64,000 bases of DNA from a virus. Under the pieces are notes generated by a model. That model saw only the letters and a program-made list of their open reading frames with translations. It did not search any database and was not told the origin of the DNA. Positions 8,673 through 15,544 of this stretch are shown one piece after another (positions within the stretch are counted from its first letter, which is position 1; each line of letters begins with the position of its first letter). The stretch spans positions 87,370 through 151,369 of IMG/VR virus record IMGVR_UViG_3300013093_000019, one strand, 5' to 3'. Both the position numbers and the translations under genes were made by a program.

Positions 8673-8891
8673 TTGCTTCTCGACAATGAAGGTGTAGCCA
8701 AATTCATTGAAGAGATTGATTCGGAAGTAAAGGCCTTAAAAGACGAGTTGTTTAGGCTAGTCTGGTTTATGCGCGGTGGCATATCCTTAGAAGAAGCTTA
8801 TCAGCTAGACGTTGCTGATCGTTCGATCATTAATACGATTATCAAAGATAATCTAGAAACTACACAAGAAAGCGGACTGCCTTTCTTTTAA
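8673..8891 (+). CDS. gp51-type extension of the tail chaperone, reached by -1 frameshift or TTG start
   Basis: A 72-codon frame at the position of gene 51 in T4 (which follows 26). It is acidic and helical, with LVWFMRGGISLEEAYQLD in the middle. No ATG begins it. The only initiation codon near its upstream end is TTG at 8673, with AAGG four bases before it. The frame is open upstream through the slippery heptamer of the preceding gene, so fusion by frameshift is at least as likely as independent initiation. Its end overlaps the convergent gene at 8888 by 4 bases. The gp51 name is by position only. Confidence 0.65.
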   Translation: MLLDNEGVAKFIEEIDSEVKALKDELFRLVWFMRGGISLEEAYQLDVADRSIINTIIKDNLETTQESGLPFF

Positions 8892-9595
8892 ATGTTTTTG
8901 CCTAGGAATTTACTGTAGAATTCAACAACAGGTTTAGCATTACTAGTAGTACCTTCCGCTGCACCCACTAATTTTTCCACTTTAGCAAGACGTTGACTGA
9001 TTGCTTGTAGATCAGCACCACCTGCAGCACCGCTACCACCGCCTGTGTATCTTGCAGCACCTGTTGCAGGAGCTTGATTGCCTGCTTGTGAACTATAACC
9101 AGGACCGCCAACAGCATCAGCACCTGCATTATATCCTTTCTTAAGAGCGCGGCCAGCGCCAGCTACTCCGCCTGCTACAGCGCCAATACCTTTGGCTGTT
9201 TGTCCTACTACATTTGCTAGACCTTTAACAAAGCCACGACCCTGTTTAGGTTGACCCGGTAAAGGAGCATCTAGAGTTGGATCACCTGTAGGACCTGTTG
9301 ATGTTTGAGGATCTTGGCCTACTTTTTGATCTGTATCTGCTGGAGGAGTTGTTGCTTGTGTTGTATCTGCTGGAGTATCTTGCTGTTGTAATTGAGAAGC
9401 CATGTTGCCCATTACTTGCTTGCCCGCACCATTATCTGCTGGAGCAGCTTGATTCTTAGCAGTAGCTATTTTAGTAGCAATTTGCTGTCCTCTTTGCTTA
9501 TTAGCATCTTTGATAGCTTTATATTGATCAGGAGTCATACCTGTCGCATCAAGTTCAAATATATCTTGGCTTTCTACTAAGTGAATAATTTTCAT
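8888..9595 (-). CDS. Gly/Ala/Gln-rich protein, possibly structural, function unknown
   Basis: A 235-residue protein not recognised as a known family. It has a short N-terminal region (MKIIHLVESQDIFEL), a Gln/Ala/Thr/Pro-rich linker (about 40-118), a glycine-zipper-like segment at about 125-155 (GLANVVGQTAKGIGAVAGGV) that could be amphipathic or membrane-active, another Gly/Ala-rich run, and a final helical segment with LQAISQRLAKVEKLV (about 195-209). The late-type element upstream and the location among structural genes suggest a virion-associated product. It converges on the chaperone extension with a 4-base overlap. Confidence 0.65.
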   Translation of the reverse strand: MKIIHLVESQDIFELDATGMTPDQYKAIKDANKQRGQQIATKIATAKNQAAPADNGAGKQVMGNMASQLQQQDTPADTTQATTPPADTDQKVGQDPQTSTGPTGDPTLDAPLPGQPKQGRGFVKGLANVVGQTAKGIGAVAGGVAGAGRALKKGYNAGADAVGGPGYSSQAGNQAPATGAARYTGGGSGAAGGADLQAISQRLAKVEKLVGAAEGTTSNAKPVVEFYSKFLGKNI

Positions 9596-10077
9596 TTACA
9601 CGATCCTCAAATTACGTATGTTTTTATTTATGTTTAAAAATGAGCTAAAGCTCATTTGCTCTTTCGCTAACGCTCAACGCATTTATTTCTTTCGAAGAAA
9701 GATTAAGTATTATCTAGATATAATGGTCACACTTAACCCAGGAAAGGGTCAAGATGTACTAGCATTATCTGAGTATGCAAGTCACTTAGCGTTGTGGCAT
9801 TACTGAAGCGGTCATCCTGTACTCCTAGCCACGTCTTATTATGACGGTAATCTAACATATATACGCTAACATATATGTTAAATCCGGGGTTTCTCTCCCC
9901 TCTTTTAGCTCTTATTCACTCTATTCAAATAGCAAAACCGCGGCAAATTGCGATCGACGTCCTGTTAAGGATAGTTGCTAAGTACTCTGTACAGCGCAGG
10001 GAATTCCGTCCCTCTTATTATCGAGTTGGCGTGGGCACACGATGTTAGCCTGTGCTAGCTTAAACTGTAATACGAGC
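9596..10077. other. 482-base gene-free region with many perfect hairpins; candidate structured RNA
   Basis: No convincing gene on either strand. The stretch holds several short perfect stems: 9638-9657 (8 bp, loop taaa); 9688-9702 (TCTTTC/GAAAGA); 9832-9846 (CGTC/GACG, 7-base loop); a 14-bp palindrome TAACATATATGTTA at 9867-9880 with a direct copy of its first 10 bases at 9853-9862; 9886-9900 (GGGG/CCCC followed by TCTTTT); 9982-9992 (GTAC/GTAC); 9998-10013 (AGGGA/TCCCT); and 10044-10059 (GTTAGC/GCTAGC with one wobble). G+C counted by hand rises to about 42-50% in 9901-10080. A TATAAT hexamer lies at 9719-9724. No tRNA T-loop signature was found. Confidence 0.45.
9625..9632 (-). promoter_or_regulatory. 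Candidate late promoter
   Basis: CATAAATA on the minus strand, one mismatch to TATAAATA, 30 bases before the ATG at 9595. A perfect 8-bp hairpin (AAATGAGC-taaa-GCTCATTT, 9638-9657) sits immediately upstream and could end transcription coming from the right. Confidence 0.4.
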
Positions 10078-10506
10078 CTAAAGTTTACCTTTAATATGAT
10101 TCTTGTGTACTCTTACTTGTACATGTCCATTATAGTAGTCATCTGATTCTAATACTTTGCGGTCAAATTGTTCGCGGGCCTCAATGTAGGATGTTGCTGA
10201 TTTTGATTTGCAGTAATGTAATATTTCGCGGGTAAATTTATCTGTGCCTAGTGTGTCTATATCTGCTTGTAAGTTAGGACTGCTTCCATAATATGTCATC
10301 CAGTCGCTTTCTATCTTGCCTCTGATTCTTTTCTTTTTCTTTTTGCCGTTCTTTAACTTTACAGTCTTGTAGGTCGTCTTACTAAATTTTGCTAATTTTT
10401 TGCCTATGTATTTGCGCCCTGTTACTGTGTTGGTTATAATGTATACAAATCCAACACAGTCCTCAGGTAATTCTGTTACTATAGCACCTTGATACGTCCA
10501 AGTCAT
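10078..10506 (-). CDS. GIY-YIG domain endonuclease
   Basis: 142 residues from the ATG at 10504-10506, chosen because it overlaps the previous stop as ATGA and has GGA upstream; a TTG three codons farther up is the alternative. The GIY-YIG core reads GFVYIITN (about 19-26) then KYIGKK (about 34-39). A Lys/Arg-rich insert, DWMTYYGSS (about 67-75) and a conserved EAREQFDRKVL-like segment follow. This matches stand-alone GIY-YIG nucleases of T4-like phages (Seg-like), which cut DNA and can promote their own spread. No separate DNA-binding module is visible. It is translationally coupled to the methyltransferase. Confidence 0.8.
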   Translation of the reverse strand: MTWTYQGAIVTELPEDCVGFVYIITNTVTGRKYIGKKLAKFSKTTYKTVKLKNGKKKKKRIRGKIESDWMTYYGSSPNLQADIDTLGTDKFTREILHYCKSKSATSYIEAREQFDRKVLESDDYYNGHVQVRVHKNHIKGKL

Positions 10507-11240
10507 TCTTTCCAACTTGCGACATGCTGGCTAGGACTAAAGTGTTGTACTTCCATTCCTAGTTTATCGAACATGATTTCTAAACTCTTATTAGAGTGCA
10601 TACATACATGTCCGTTACGAGGAGCAATATACCAATAGTTTGCACCCTCGCGACCAATAATATCGTTGACCAACGTGCTGATAACAATCTGCCCGCTCTC
10701 TGGATTTAGAAAAGAAACTATTTCTTTTGCTGTTTCCCAAGGAGTAGGAGTATGTTCTAGTACTTCAAATGCTGTGATTACATCAAAGGTTTTGTCTTTT
10801 TCAAATGTAGGATCAGTTAACCACATTGGGTCCCATCCTACTGCATCGTAGCCTTGTCTTTTTAGTTCTTGACTGAACGCATCTGTTCCTGCACCGTAGT
10901 CAAGAACAGTAATAGTCTTATCACCACCTAGCATTGGAGTAAACCAATTGACACAGTCTATAGGTCTTTTACCACCGTACTCTGGATCTACTTTGAGATA
11001 ATCGCTATTATAAATGTTTTCTAAAAAGTCGTCTTTAGTCCAACTATCAAAATCAGTGCTAAAAATAAATTGACAGTCGTTGCACTGATGATAGTAAACA
11101 GCAAAGCCCATAGGACTAAAAACAATCTTATTCTTTTCTTCTTCGCAAGTCCTATTAAAGTCCTTAACTCCGAGAACAGATGTTTCTCCGTCGCAAATTT
11201 TGCAACGAAGGTGTTGATATTTTGGTGCTAGAGTAACCAC
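10503..11240 (-). CDS. SAM-dependent methyltransferase with N-terminal zinc-ribbon-like region
   Basis: 245 residues starting at GTG. Cysteine pairs CKIC (about 13-16) and CNDC (about 53-56) suggest a zinc-binding N-terminus like that of sugar C-methyltransferases. The class I methyltransferase core follows: VLDYGAGTDAFSQEL (motif I, about 112-126), VGWDP (about 134), FDVITAFEVLEHT (about 152-164) and GQIVISTL (about 183-190). The substrate is not readable; sugar or small-molecule methylation is more likely than DNA methylation because no DPPY/NPPY motif is present. It is coupled to the GIY-YIG gene and follows the Hc1-like gene by 3 bases. Confidence 0.8.
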   Translation of the reverse strand: MVTLAPKYQHLRCKICDGETSVLGVKDFNRTCEEEKNKIVFSPMGFAVYYHQCNDCQFIFSTDFDSWTKDDFLENIYNSDYLKVDPEYGGKRPIDCVNWFTPMLGGDKTITVLDYGAGTDAFSQELKRQGYDAVGWDPMWLTDPTFEKDKTFDVITAFEVLEHTPTPWETAKEIVSFLNPESGQIVISTLVNDIIGREGANYWYIAPRNGHVCMHSNKSLEIMFDKLGMEVQHFSPSQHVASWKE

Positions 11241-11243
11241 AGA

Positions 11244-11435
11244 TTAAGCTGCCTTAGCTTCTTTGCGGGCGTTCTTTTCTGCTGTAATTTCATTACGGCG
11301 TTGTTTAACTAGTTTACCTAATTCAGCCAATGCCTTGCGAGCACGAGTGCCTGCCGCAGAATTACCTGCTGTAAATTTTGCGTCTTCTGCCATGTACTGG
11401 GTCACAGCATCTGTAATTTGATTATTAACACTCAT
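11244..11435 (-). CDS. Hc1-type histone H1-like small basic protein
   Basis: A 63-residue helical protein, basic at the C-terminus. The core AGNSAAGTRARKALAELGKL (about 23-42) followed by KQRRNEITAEK matches the GNxAAGTRxRKxxxxLxKLxxxxRxE(I/V) pattern of the bacterial histone H1-like (Hc1) family found in Chlamydia and Bacteroidetes. These proteins bind and compact DNA. The gene overlaps the preceding one and lies in the gp46/gp47 recombination transcript. A role in handling phage DNA is inferred from family and context. Confidence 0.6.
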   Translation of the reverse strand: MSVNNQITDAVTQYMAEDAKFTAGNSAAGTRARKALAELGKLVKQRRNEITAEKNARKEAKAA

Positions 11436-11679
11436 CTTCTTTATCCTTTTTAAGTCTGTTTACGGCTCGCCACTCAGTTCTGCGTTCGTGCATACGTGCT
11501 TGGGCGGCCTTTTCGGTTTCTTTCACTTTGAGACGCAGTTCCTTTAGTACTTTGCGTAACTCTTTTGCTCTTGCGTAACTCTGTCTGTCTATGAACTCTA
11601 AATGAGTACGGTGATGCTCGATCAACAATGCTATCATCTGATCGTGAGCTTCAATATACTTGTTTAGCAAATCACTCAT
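11425..11679 (-). CDS. Small basic helical protein, function unknown
   Basis: 84 residues, predicted helical throughout, strongly basic from about residue 35 onward (ARAKELRKVLKELRLKVKET). Its start overlaps the gp46 stop (ATGA) and its end overlaps the Hc1-like gene by 11 bases, so it is made with the recombination proteins. No family is recognised. Charge and context would suit a nucleic-acid-associated accessory protein. Confidence 0.65.
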   Translation of the reverse strand: MSDLLNKYIEAHDQMIALLIEHHRTHLEFIDRQSYARAKELRKVLKELRLKVKETEKAAQARMHERRTEWRAVNRLKKDKEDEC

Positions 11680-13457
11680 TGGGGCTCTACTAATTCTGAA
11701 TCGGTAGCATAACTGGTAAATCCGTTTTCTTTAACTACATGCAATACGTTGTTTACACGGCCTACTAGTTCATCTTTATGGCTGATCAAGAATACGTTCT
11801 TATTACGCTCTCTGGCCATCTTCTTAAGTACCGACAGTCCTGCTTCAACACCTGCGGCATCCATACCAGCATCAATCAACTCGTCAATGAATAACAAGTT
11901 AATATGTTGATACAAGTTTTCCCACACATCGCGGAAAGCAAAACTCAAAGATAAAATTAGTCGATTGCGTTCACCACGGCTTAGATTATCAAAGTCTAAA
12001 TCTTGGCCATACAAAGTAATCAAAACATTTAAATCGTTTTGGAATACTACAGTATGTGGCAAGCCCATCTTATCAATATAATAACTTAACCGCTTGTTCA
12101 AGTAACTTAAATTCTGATCGATAATCTTTTTACGGATGAAAGAATCTTTATTTGTCAGCAACTTATGTAGGAATTCTTGATGATCTTTTAGTTTTGTTAG
12201 ATCATTAACAACAGTCCAGTCTATTTTTTGTATCGCTGTATTTTTTAATTCTTCAATCTGTTCTGTGTAAGGATTCACTTCATTAAACTTTGCTTCAAGG
12301 CTTTGTTCAAGTCCTGCTAGATTGTTTTTGTGACCTAACGCTTCGCTTTCTTCTTCATAGAATGTAACAGGTGGCTTAGGCAATTCACCTAATTCACTGA
12401 TCGCTGTAGTAATTGTCAGCAGGTCAGCTGTAACTTTATCGTAGTAAGTACCTGCTTCTAAACGATGCTTGTTAGCCTCCTCTATCATTTTGCTATGCTT
12501 ATGATCGTGGAGTTCTTGTTCACATGCAGGACATGTTTTATTTGCTAGACTTTCTAAGTCTTTTCTATATTTGGTTACTGCTTTTTCTGCTTGACCTACT
12601 GCAGATTCTAAAGTAGCTTTTTGTTTGTTTAGATCTTTAAGGGTGTTGTTATTAACAGTCCATTGTTTTAGAGCCGCATGATTTGCTAGCTCTGTTTCAA
12701 TGTCTACACGGCCAAGTTGCATAATAGCATTACCTAGCTTTTCTAATTCTTCTTGCTTTTTAGTTTCCCAAGCAGAACTCTTTAGCCCTAGACTATCGAT
12801 GCTTTTCTGTACATTCTCATTGGCAGTTTGAATACCTTGTATTTTAAATGTTTCTGATTGTACAGCATCTTTTGTTATTTTTGTCTGCTCTTTTAACAGT
12901 TCTGCTTTTTCACTCAGCAGAGTAATACCTAACAGTTGTTCAATAACTTCACGTTGTTCTGCGGCTTTTAAACTTAGGAACGGTTCTGTATAAGTGTTAA
13001 GTGCAACAAGATGCTTGAACATCGTATGGCTCATGCCTAATAGTTGTTCAATATGCTTTTGTGTTTCGCGGCTGTCGCCTTGAGCATCGTCATCTTTTGC
13101 TTCTTGTTCTTCATCGTTAACATACAGTTTAAGAACATTAGGTTTACGGCCTCGTTCAATACGATACTCAACACCGCCTACTTCAAACTTAACTGTGACT
13201 AACATATTCTTACCGTTAGTTTTGTTAATTAAGTTTTCTCGTTTGATGTTAGTAAGTGCTTGTCCGTATAGTGCATAACTTAGAGCATTTACAATGGTCG
13301 TTTTGCCTGTACCGTTACGTGATCCGCTATCATCTCCGCCCAAGTCTAGATTCTCACCTAGCACCAAGGTCAAATGATTTCGGTCAAAGTCTACAGCCTG
13401 TGTTTGATTGCCAACACTAAGGAAATTTTTAACTGTTATATTTTTTATGTTAAACAT
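11676..13457 (-). CDS. 46: Recombination endonuclease ATPase subunit gp46 (Rad50/SbcC-like)
   Basis: A 593-residue SMC-type ATPase that works with gp47 to resect DNA ends for recombination-dependent replication. Visible elements are Walker A SRNGTGKTTIVNA (about 46-58), coiled coils on both sides of a zinc-hook CPAC (about 310), the signature LSRGERNRLILSLSFAF (about 487-503) and Walker B LLFIDELIDAGMD (about 516-528). An Asp/Glu stretch follows the Walker A strand. The start overlaps the gp47 stop by one base (TAATG). Length is close to T4 gp46 (560). Confidence 0.95.
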   Translation of the reverse strand: MFNIKNITVKNFLSVGNQTQAVDFDRNHLTLVLGENLDLGGDDSGSRNGTGKTTIVNALSYALYGQALTNIKRENLINKTNGKNMLVTVKFEVGGVEYRIERGRKPNVLKLYVNDEEQEAKDDDAQGDSRETQKHIEQLLGMSHTMFKHLVALNTYTEPFLSLKAAEQREVIEQLLGITLLSEKAELLKEQTKITKDAVQSETFKIQGIQTANENVQKSIDSLGLKSSAWETKKQEELEKLGNAIMQLGRVDIETELANHAALKQWTVNNNTLKDLNKQKATLESAVGQAEKAVTKYRKDLESLANKTCPACEQELHDHKHSKMIEEANKHRLEAGTYYDKVTADLLTITTAISELGELPKPPVTFYEEESEALGHKNNLAGLEQSLEAKFNEVNPYTEQIEELKNTAIQKIDWTVVNDLTKLKDHQEFLHKLLTNKDSFIRKKIIDQNLSYLNKRLSYYIDKMGLPHTVVFQNDLNVLITLYGQDLDFDNLSRGERNRLILSLSFAFRDVWENLYQHINLLFIDELIDAGMDAAGVEAGLSVLKKMARERNKNVFLISHKDELVGRVNNVLHVVKENGFTSYATDSELVEPQ

Positions 13458-14470
13458 TAAAGTCCGTTATAGATATCTAAAAGTAATTTTTTATCAAACG
13501 AATCAGATTCAATATTAACTAACTGATCATTAACGATTTGATCAACTGACTCAAACTTAGCATCTGCTGTATCGTCAATGATACCTTCTAAGTTATTCTT
13601 TTCTTGAATTAGACCCATTTCACGAATATCAAATTCGCCTACAAATGTTTCTTTTAAGAAGTTTGCTTCTTCGTAACTAATATCAATATCAAGATTAACA
13701 CGCAGATACATCTTGCTCTGCATGACTTCGTCTTTGCGATCAATCAGTTCTGAAAGTTTAATAACTCTAAATTTAGGAGCATCTGGCCAGTTGATATATT
13801 GAGGTTCACCACCCCATTCTAATATCATCATTCCTCTTTCATCATCCCACGCATCTGCATAATTGTGCGGAAACGCATTACCAATGTATACTACCTTTTG
13901 GTTCGTTTGACGTTTGTGGAAGTGTCCTGAGAATATGTAGTCAGGTCCGTTAAAATCTTCTGCGTGAAGTTCTCCGTGATCTGGCATCTGTACCATTGCG
14001 TTCATAAAGAACTTAGGAAGTTCAAAATGTCCAAAGACATATTTGCTCTTAAGATCCTTCATAGTCTTCCATTCGTCTCCAACTAACCACGGAACTAGGG
14101 TAACATCATCAAGAGTTGTAATACCGTCTACAACAGTAACTCCTGGAATGTGGCGACCAAACGCCGATGAATGAATGTCACGCTTGTCTTTATAAAATAA
14201 ATCGTGGTTACCTGGAAACCAAAAGAATTGGTCAAATGCCGCACCTAGTTTTTCCAAGCATCGTAAGCTAGTATCTAATGTAATTAAATTGATAGAGTTG
14301 CGATTATGATGCCAGTCGCCTAGGAATATGCAGGTTTCGCAACCTGCATCCTTAGCTTGTTGGATAAACCAATCTACGAATTCTTCACAATCTTCGTTGT
14401 GTGTCTGACTATTTGATTTAAGACCAAAATGTATGTCAGTAAAACATGCTACCTTTTTAAAAAGTCCCAT
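13457..14470 (-). CDS. 47: Recombination endonuclease subunit gp47 (Mre11/SbcD-like)
   Basis: A 337-residue calcineurin-type metallophosphoesterase, nuclease partner of gp46. Metal-binding motifs appear in order: TDIHFG (about 11-16), LGDWHHNR (about 49-56), PGNHDLFY (about 88-95), FGHFE (about 146-150) and SGHFHKR (about 179-185). The C-terminal capping domain is present; T4 gp47 is 339 residues. The ATG is preceded by AGGAGA. A TTGATC-17-TATACT promoter at 14487-14515 lies inside the tail of gp55, so the pair can be expressed apart from it. Confidence 0.95.
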   Translation of the reverse strand: MGLFKKVACFTDIHFGLKSNSQTHNEDCEEFVDWFIQQAKDAGCETCIFLGDWHHNRNSINLITLDTSLRCLEKLGAAFDQFFWFPGNHDLFYKDKRDIHSSAFGRHIPGVTVVDGITTLDDVTLVPWLVGDEWKTMKDLKSKYVFGHFELPKFFMNAMVQMPDHGELHAEDFNGPDYIFSGHFHKRQTNQKVVYIGNAFPHNYADAWDDERGMMILEWGGEPQYINWPDAPKFRVIKLSELIDRKDEVMQSKMYLRVNLDIDISYEEANFLKETFVGEFDIREMGLIQEKNNLEGIIDDTADAKFESVDQIVNDQLVNIESDSFDKKLLLDIYNGL

Positions 14471-14486
14471 AATTTCTCCTGTTACT

Positions 14487-14515
14487 AGTATAGCATGTGT
14501 AAAAAGTTAGATCAA
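14487..14515 (-). promoter_or_regulatory. Sigma70-type promoter before gp47
   Basis: Minus strand: -35 TTGATC (14510-14515), 17-base spacer, -10 TATACT (14487-14492), about 17 bases before the gp47 start. One or two mismatches per hexamer. Overlaps the last codons of gp55. Confidence 0.5.
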
Positions 14516-15426
14516 GCACCTTCTTCGCCATCTTCAACAGGTTCTTCTTCACTCTTAGGCATACGGAATTTTTTGTACATTTCTGCCTGGCGGGCAGTTT
14601 CTTCTGCATATTCTTCTTTGCTTTGACGAGTCAACGATGGGGTTAAACCATTTTCTTCTAACAGGTCATCACGAATGTTTTGCATTTTCTTTTCTAGATT
14701 TAGAATACGAGTAAATGAGTTTGTTACAGCGGCGGTATAATAAGCAAATGGGTTTTCTGATTTTGATTCATCAAACTGTAGACCAATTTGACTTAGCTGT
14801 AGGATAGCCTGCCCCTTCATTTCTTCGATGTAGGTATAACCACGCCAGTTGCTACGCTGTGCATATCGTTCACTTAATTTGATATACATTTTACCTAAGT
14901 TTTCTGTAATACGTCCGTGGTCTTTTGAAAACTTACCTTTTTCTAAAGTACCCTTCCAATGACTTTTACCTACACAAATTAAGTTATCGTTTTCATCAAA
15001 CTTCCAATGTTGGTATGGAGGAAAATTAACTTTTTCGTGACTATCTGCTGTAGTCTTGGTAGTTTTCTTACGTCCTGGGGCTAGGGGAATATGATCAAAT
15101 GTCATAATCCTAATAACGACATCTGTTTTTTTGATAGTGGTATAATCAGGTGTTACTTCTGCTAGCTTAATTTTCTTATCACCTGCGAGTCTTGCCGCGT
15201 TAAATGCTTCTAAACCTATTCTTTTGGCTCTTGCACGTTTGGCATCTGCTATTGTACGAATGTTTATTTTATCTAAATTTGGTAAAATAATGTCATGTTG
15301 TATGTAATCTTTGCTGGCATAGCTACTAAAACTTGCTTTGCTTTTATGTATTTCTGCTAATAAATCTTTATTGTTTAGGTATTTTTGCTTTCTACCTGAT
15401 GGTTGTACTATTGTTGAATTGGGCAT
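14512..15426 (-). CDS. 55: Late transcription sigma factor gp55, enlarged
   Basis: 304 residues, against 185 in T4. The N-terminal YLNNKDLLAEI (about 15-25) matches T4 'YVNNKELLQAI'. The region from about 180, with RSNWRGYTYIEEM, FDESKSENPFAYYT and NSFTRILNLEKK, matches T4 'RFNFSGYTQSWKQEM' and 'FDETKYKNPHAYIT' (sigma region 2, -10 recognition and core binding). Between them about 130 extra residues include FPPYQHWKFDENDNLI. The tail is acidic, consistent with clamp-binding. The ATG has AGGAGG upstream. It would direct RNA polymerase to the TATAAATA-like late promoters found here. Confidence 0.87.
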   Translation of the reverse strand: MPNSTIVQPSGRKQKYLNNKDLLAEIHKSKASFSSYASKDYIQHDIILPNLDKINIRTIADAKRARAKRIGLEAFNAARLAGDKKIKLAEVTPDYTTIKKTDVVIRIMTFDHIPLAPGRKKTTKTTADSHEKVNFPPYQHWKFDENDNLICVGKSHWKGTLEKGKFSKDHGRITENLGKMYIKLSERYAQRSNWRGYTYIEEMKGQAILQLSQIGLQFDESKSENPFAYYTAAVTNSFTRILNLEKKMQNIRDDLLEENGLTPSLTRQSKEEYAEETARQAEMYKKFRMPKSEEEPVEDGEEGA

Positions 15427-15451
15427 CTTAGCGCACCCTCCTTTATTGACT

Positions 15452-15481
15452 ATTATAACAGATTGGATTTGGTTGTGTCAA
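15452..15481 (-). promoter_or_regulatory. Consensus sigma70 promoter for the gp55-gp47-gp46 block
   Basis: Minus strand: perfect -35 TTGACA (15476-15481), 18-base spacer, perfect -10 TATAAT (15452-15457), about 25 bases before the gp55 start. Host RNA polymerase could use it from the onset of infection. Confidence 0.8.
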
Positions 15482-15502
15482 CCATTTGATTAACTGCGTA
15501 CA

Positions 15503-15522
15503 TTATTTATCAGGTTAAATAA
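15503..15522. promoter_or_regulatory. Divergent late-type elements forming an inverted repeat
   Basis: TTATTTA (15503-15509) and TAAATAA (15516-15522) form a perfect 7-bp inverted repeat. Read outward, the left arm gives GATAAATA toward gp55 and the right arm gives TTAAATA toward the baseplate operon at 15545. Each is within one or two bases of TATAAATA. The plus-strand element lies about 23 bases before the ATG at 15545, with AAGG and AAGGA sites between. Confidence 0.4.
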
Positions 15523-15544
15523 GGTATAAGGAACTAAATCAACT

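Noticed and set aside
9618-9806. 63-codon plus-strand reading frame in the noncoding region
   Set aside because: No ribosome site, unusual composition, crosses several hairpins and has no recognisable motif; more likely incidental.
9781-10077. Possible tRNA (a 4-bp stem with 7-base loop at 9832-9846 looks like an anticodon arm)
   Set aside because: No TTCRANNC T-arm, no D-arm pattern and no acceptor pairing found on either strand.
9596-10077. Group I intron containing the GIY-YIG gene
   Set aside because: No R/S-type conserved segments or exon halves of an interrupted gene could be recognised on either side.
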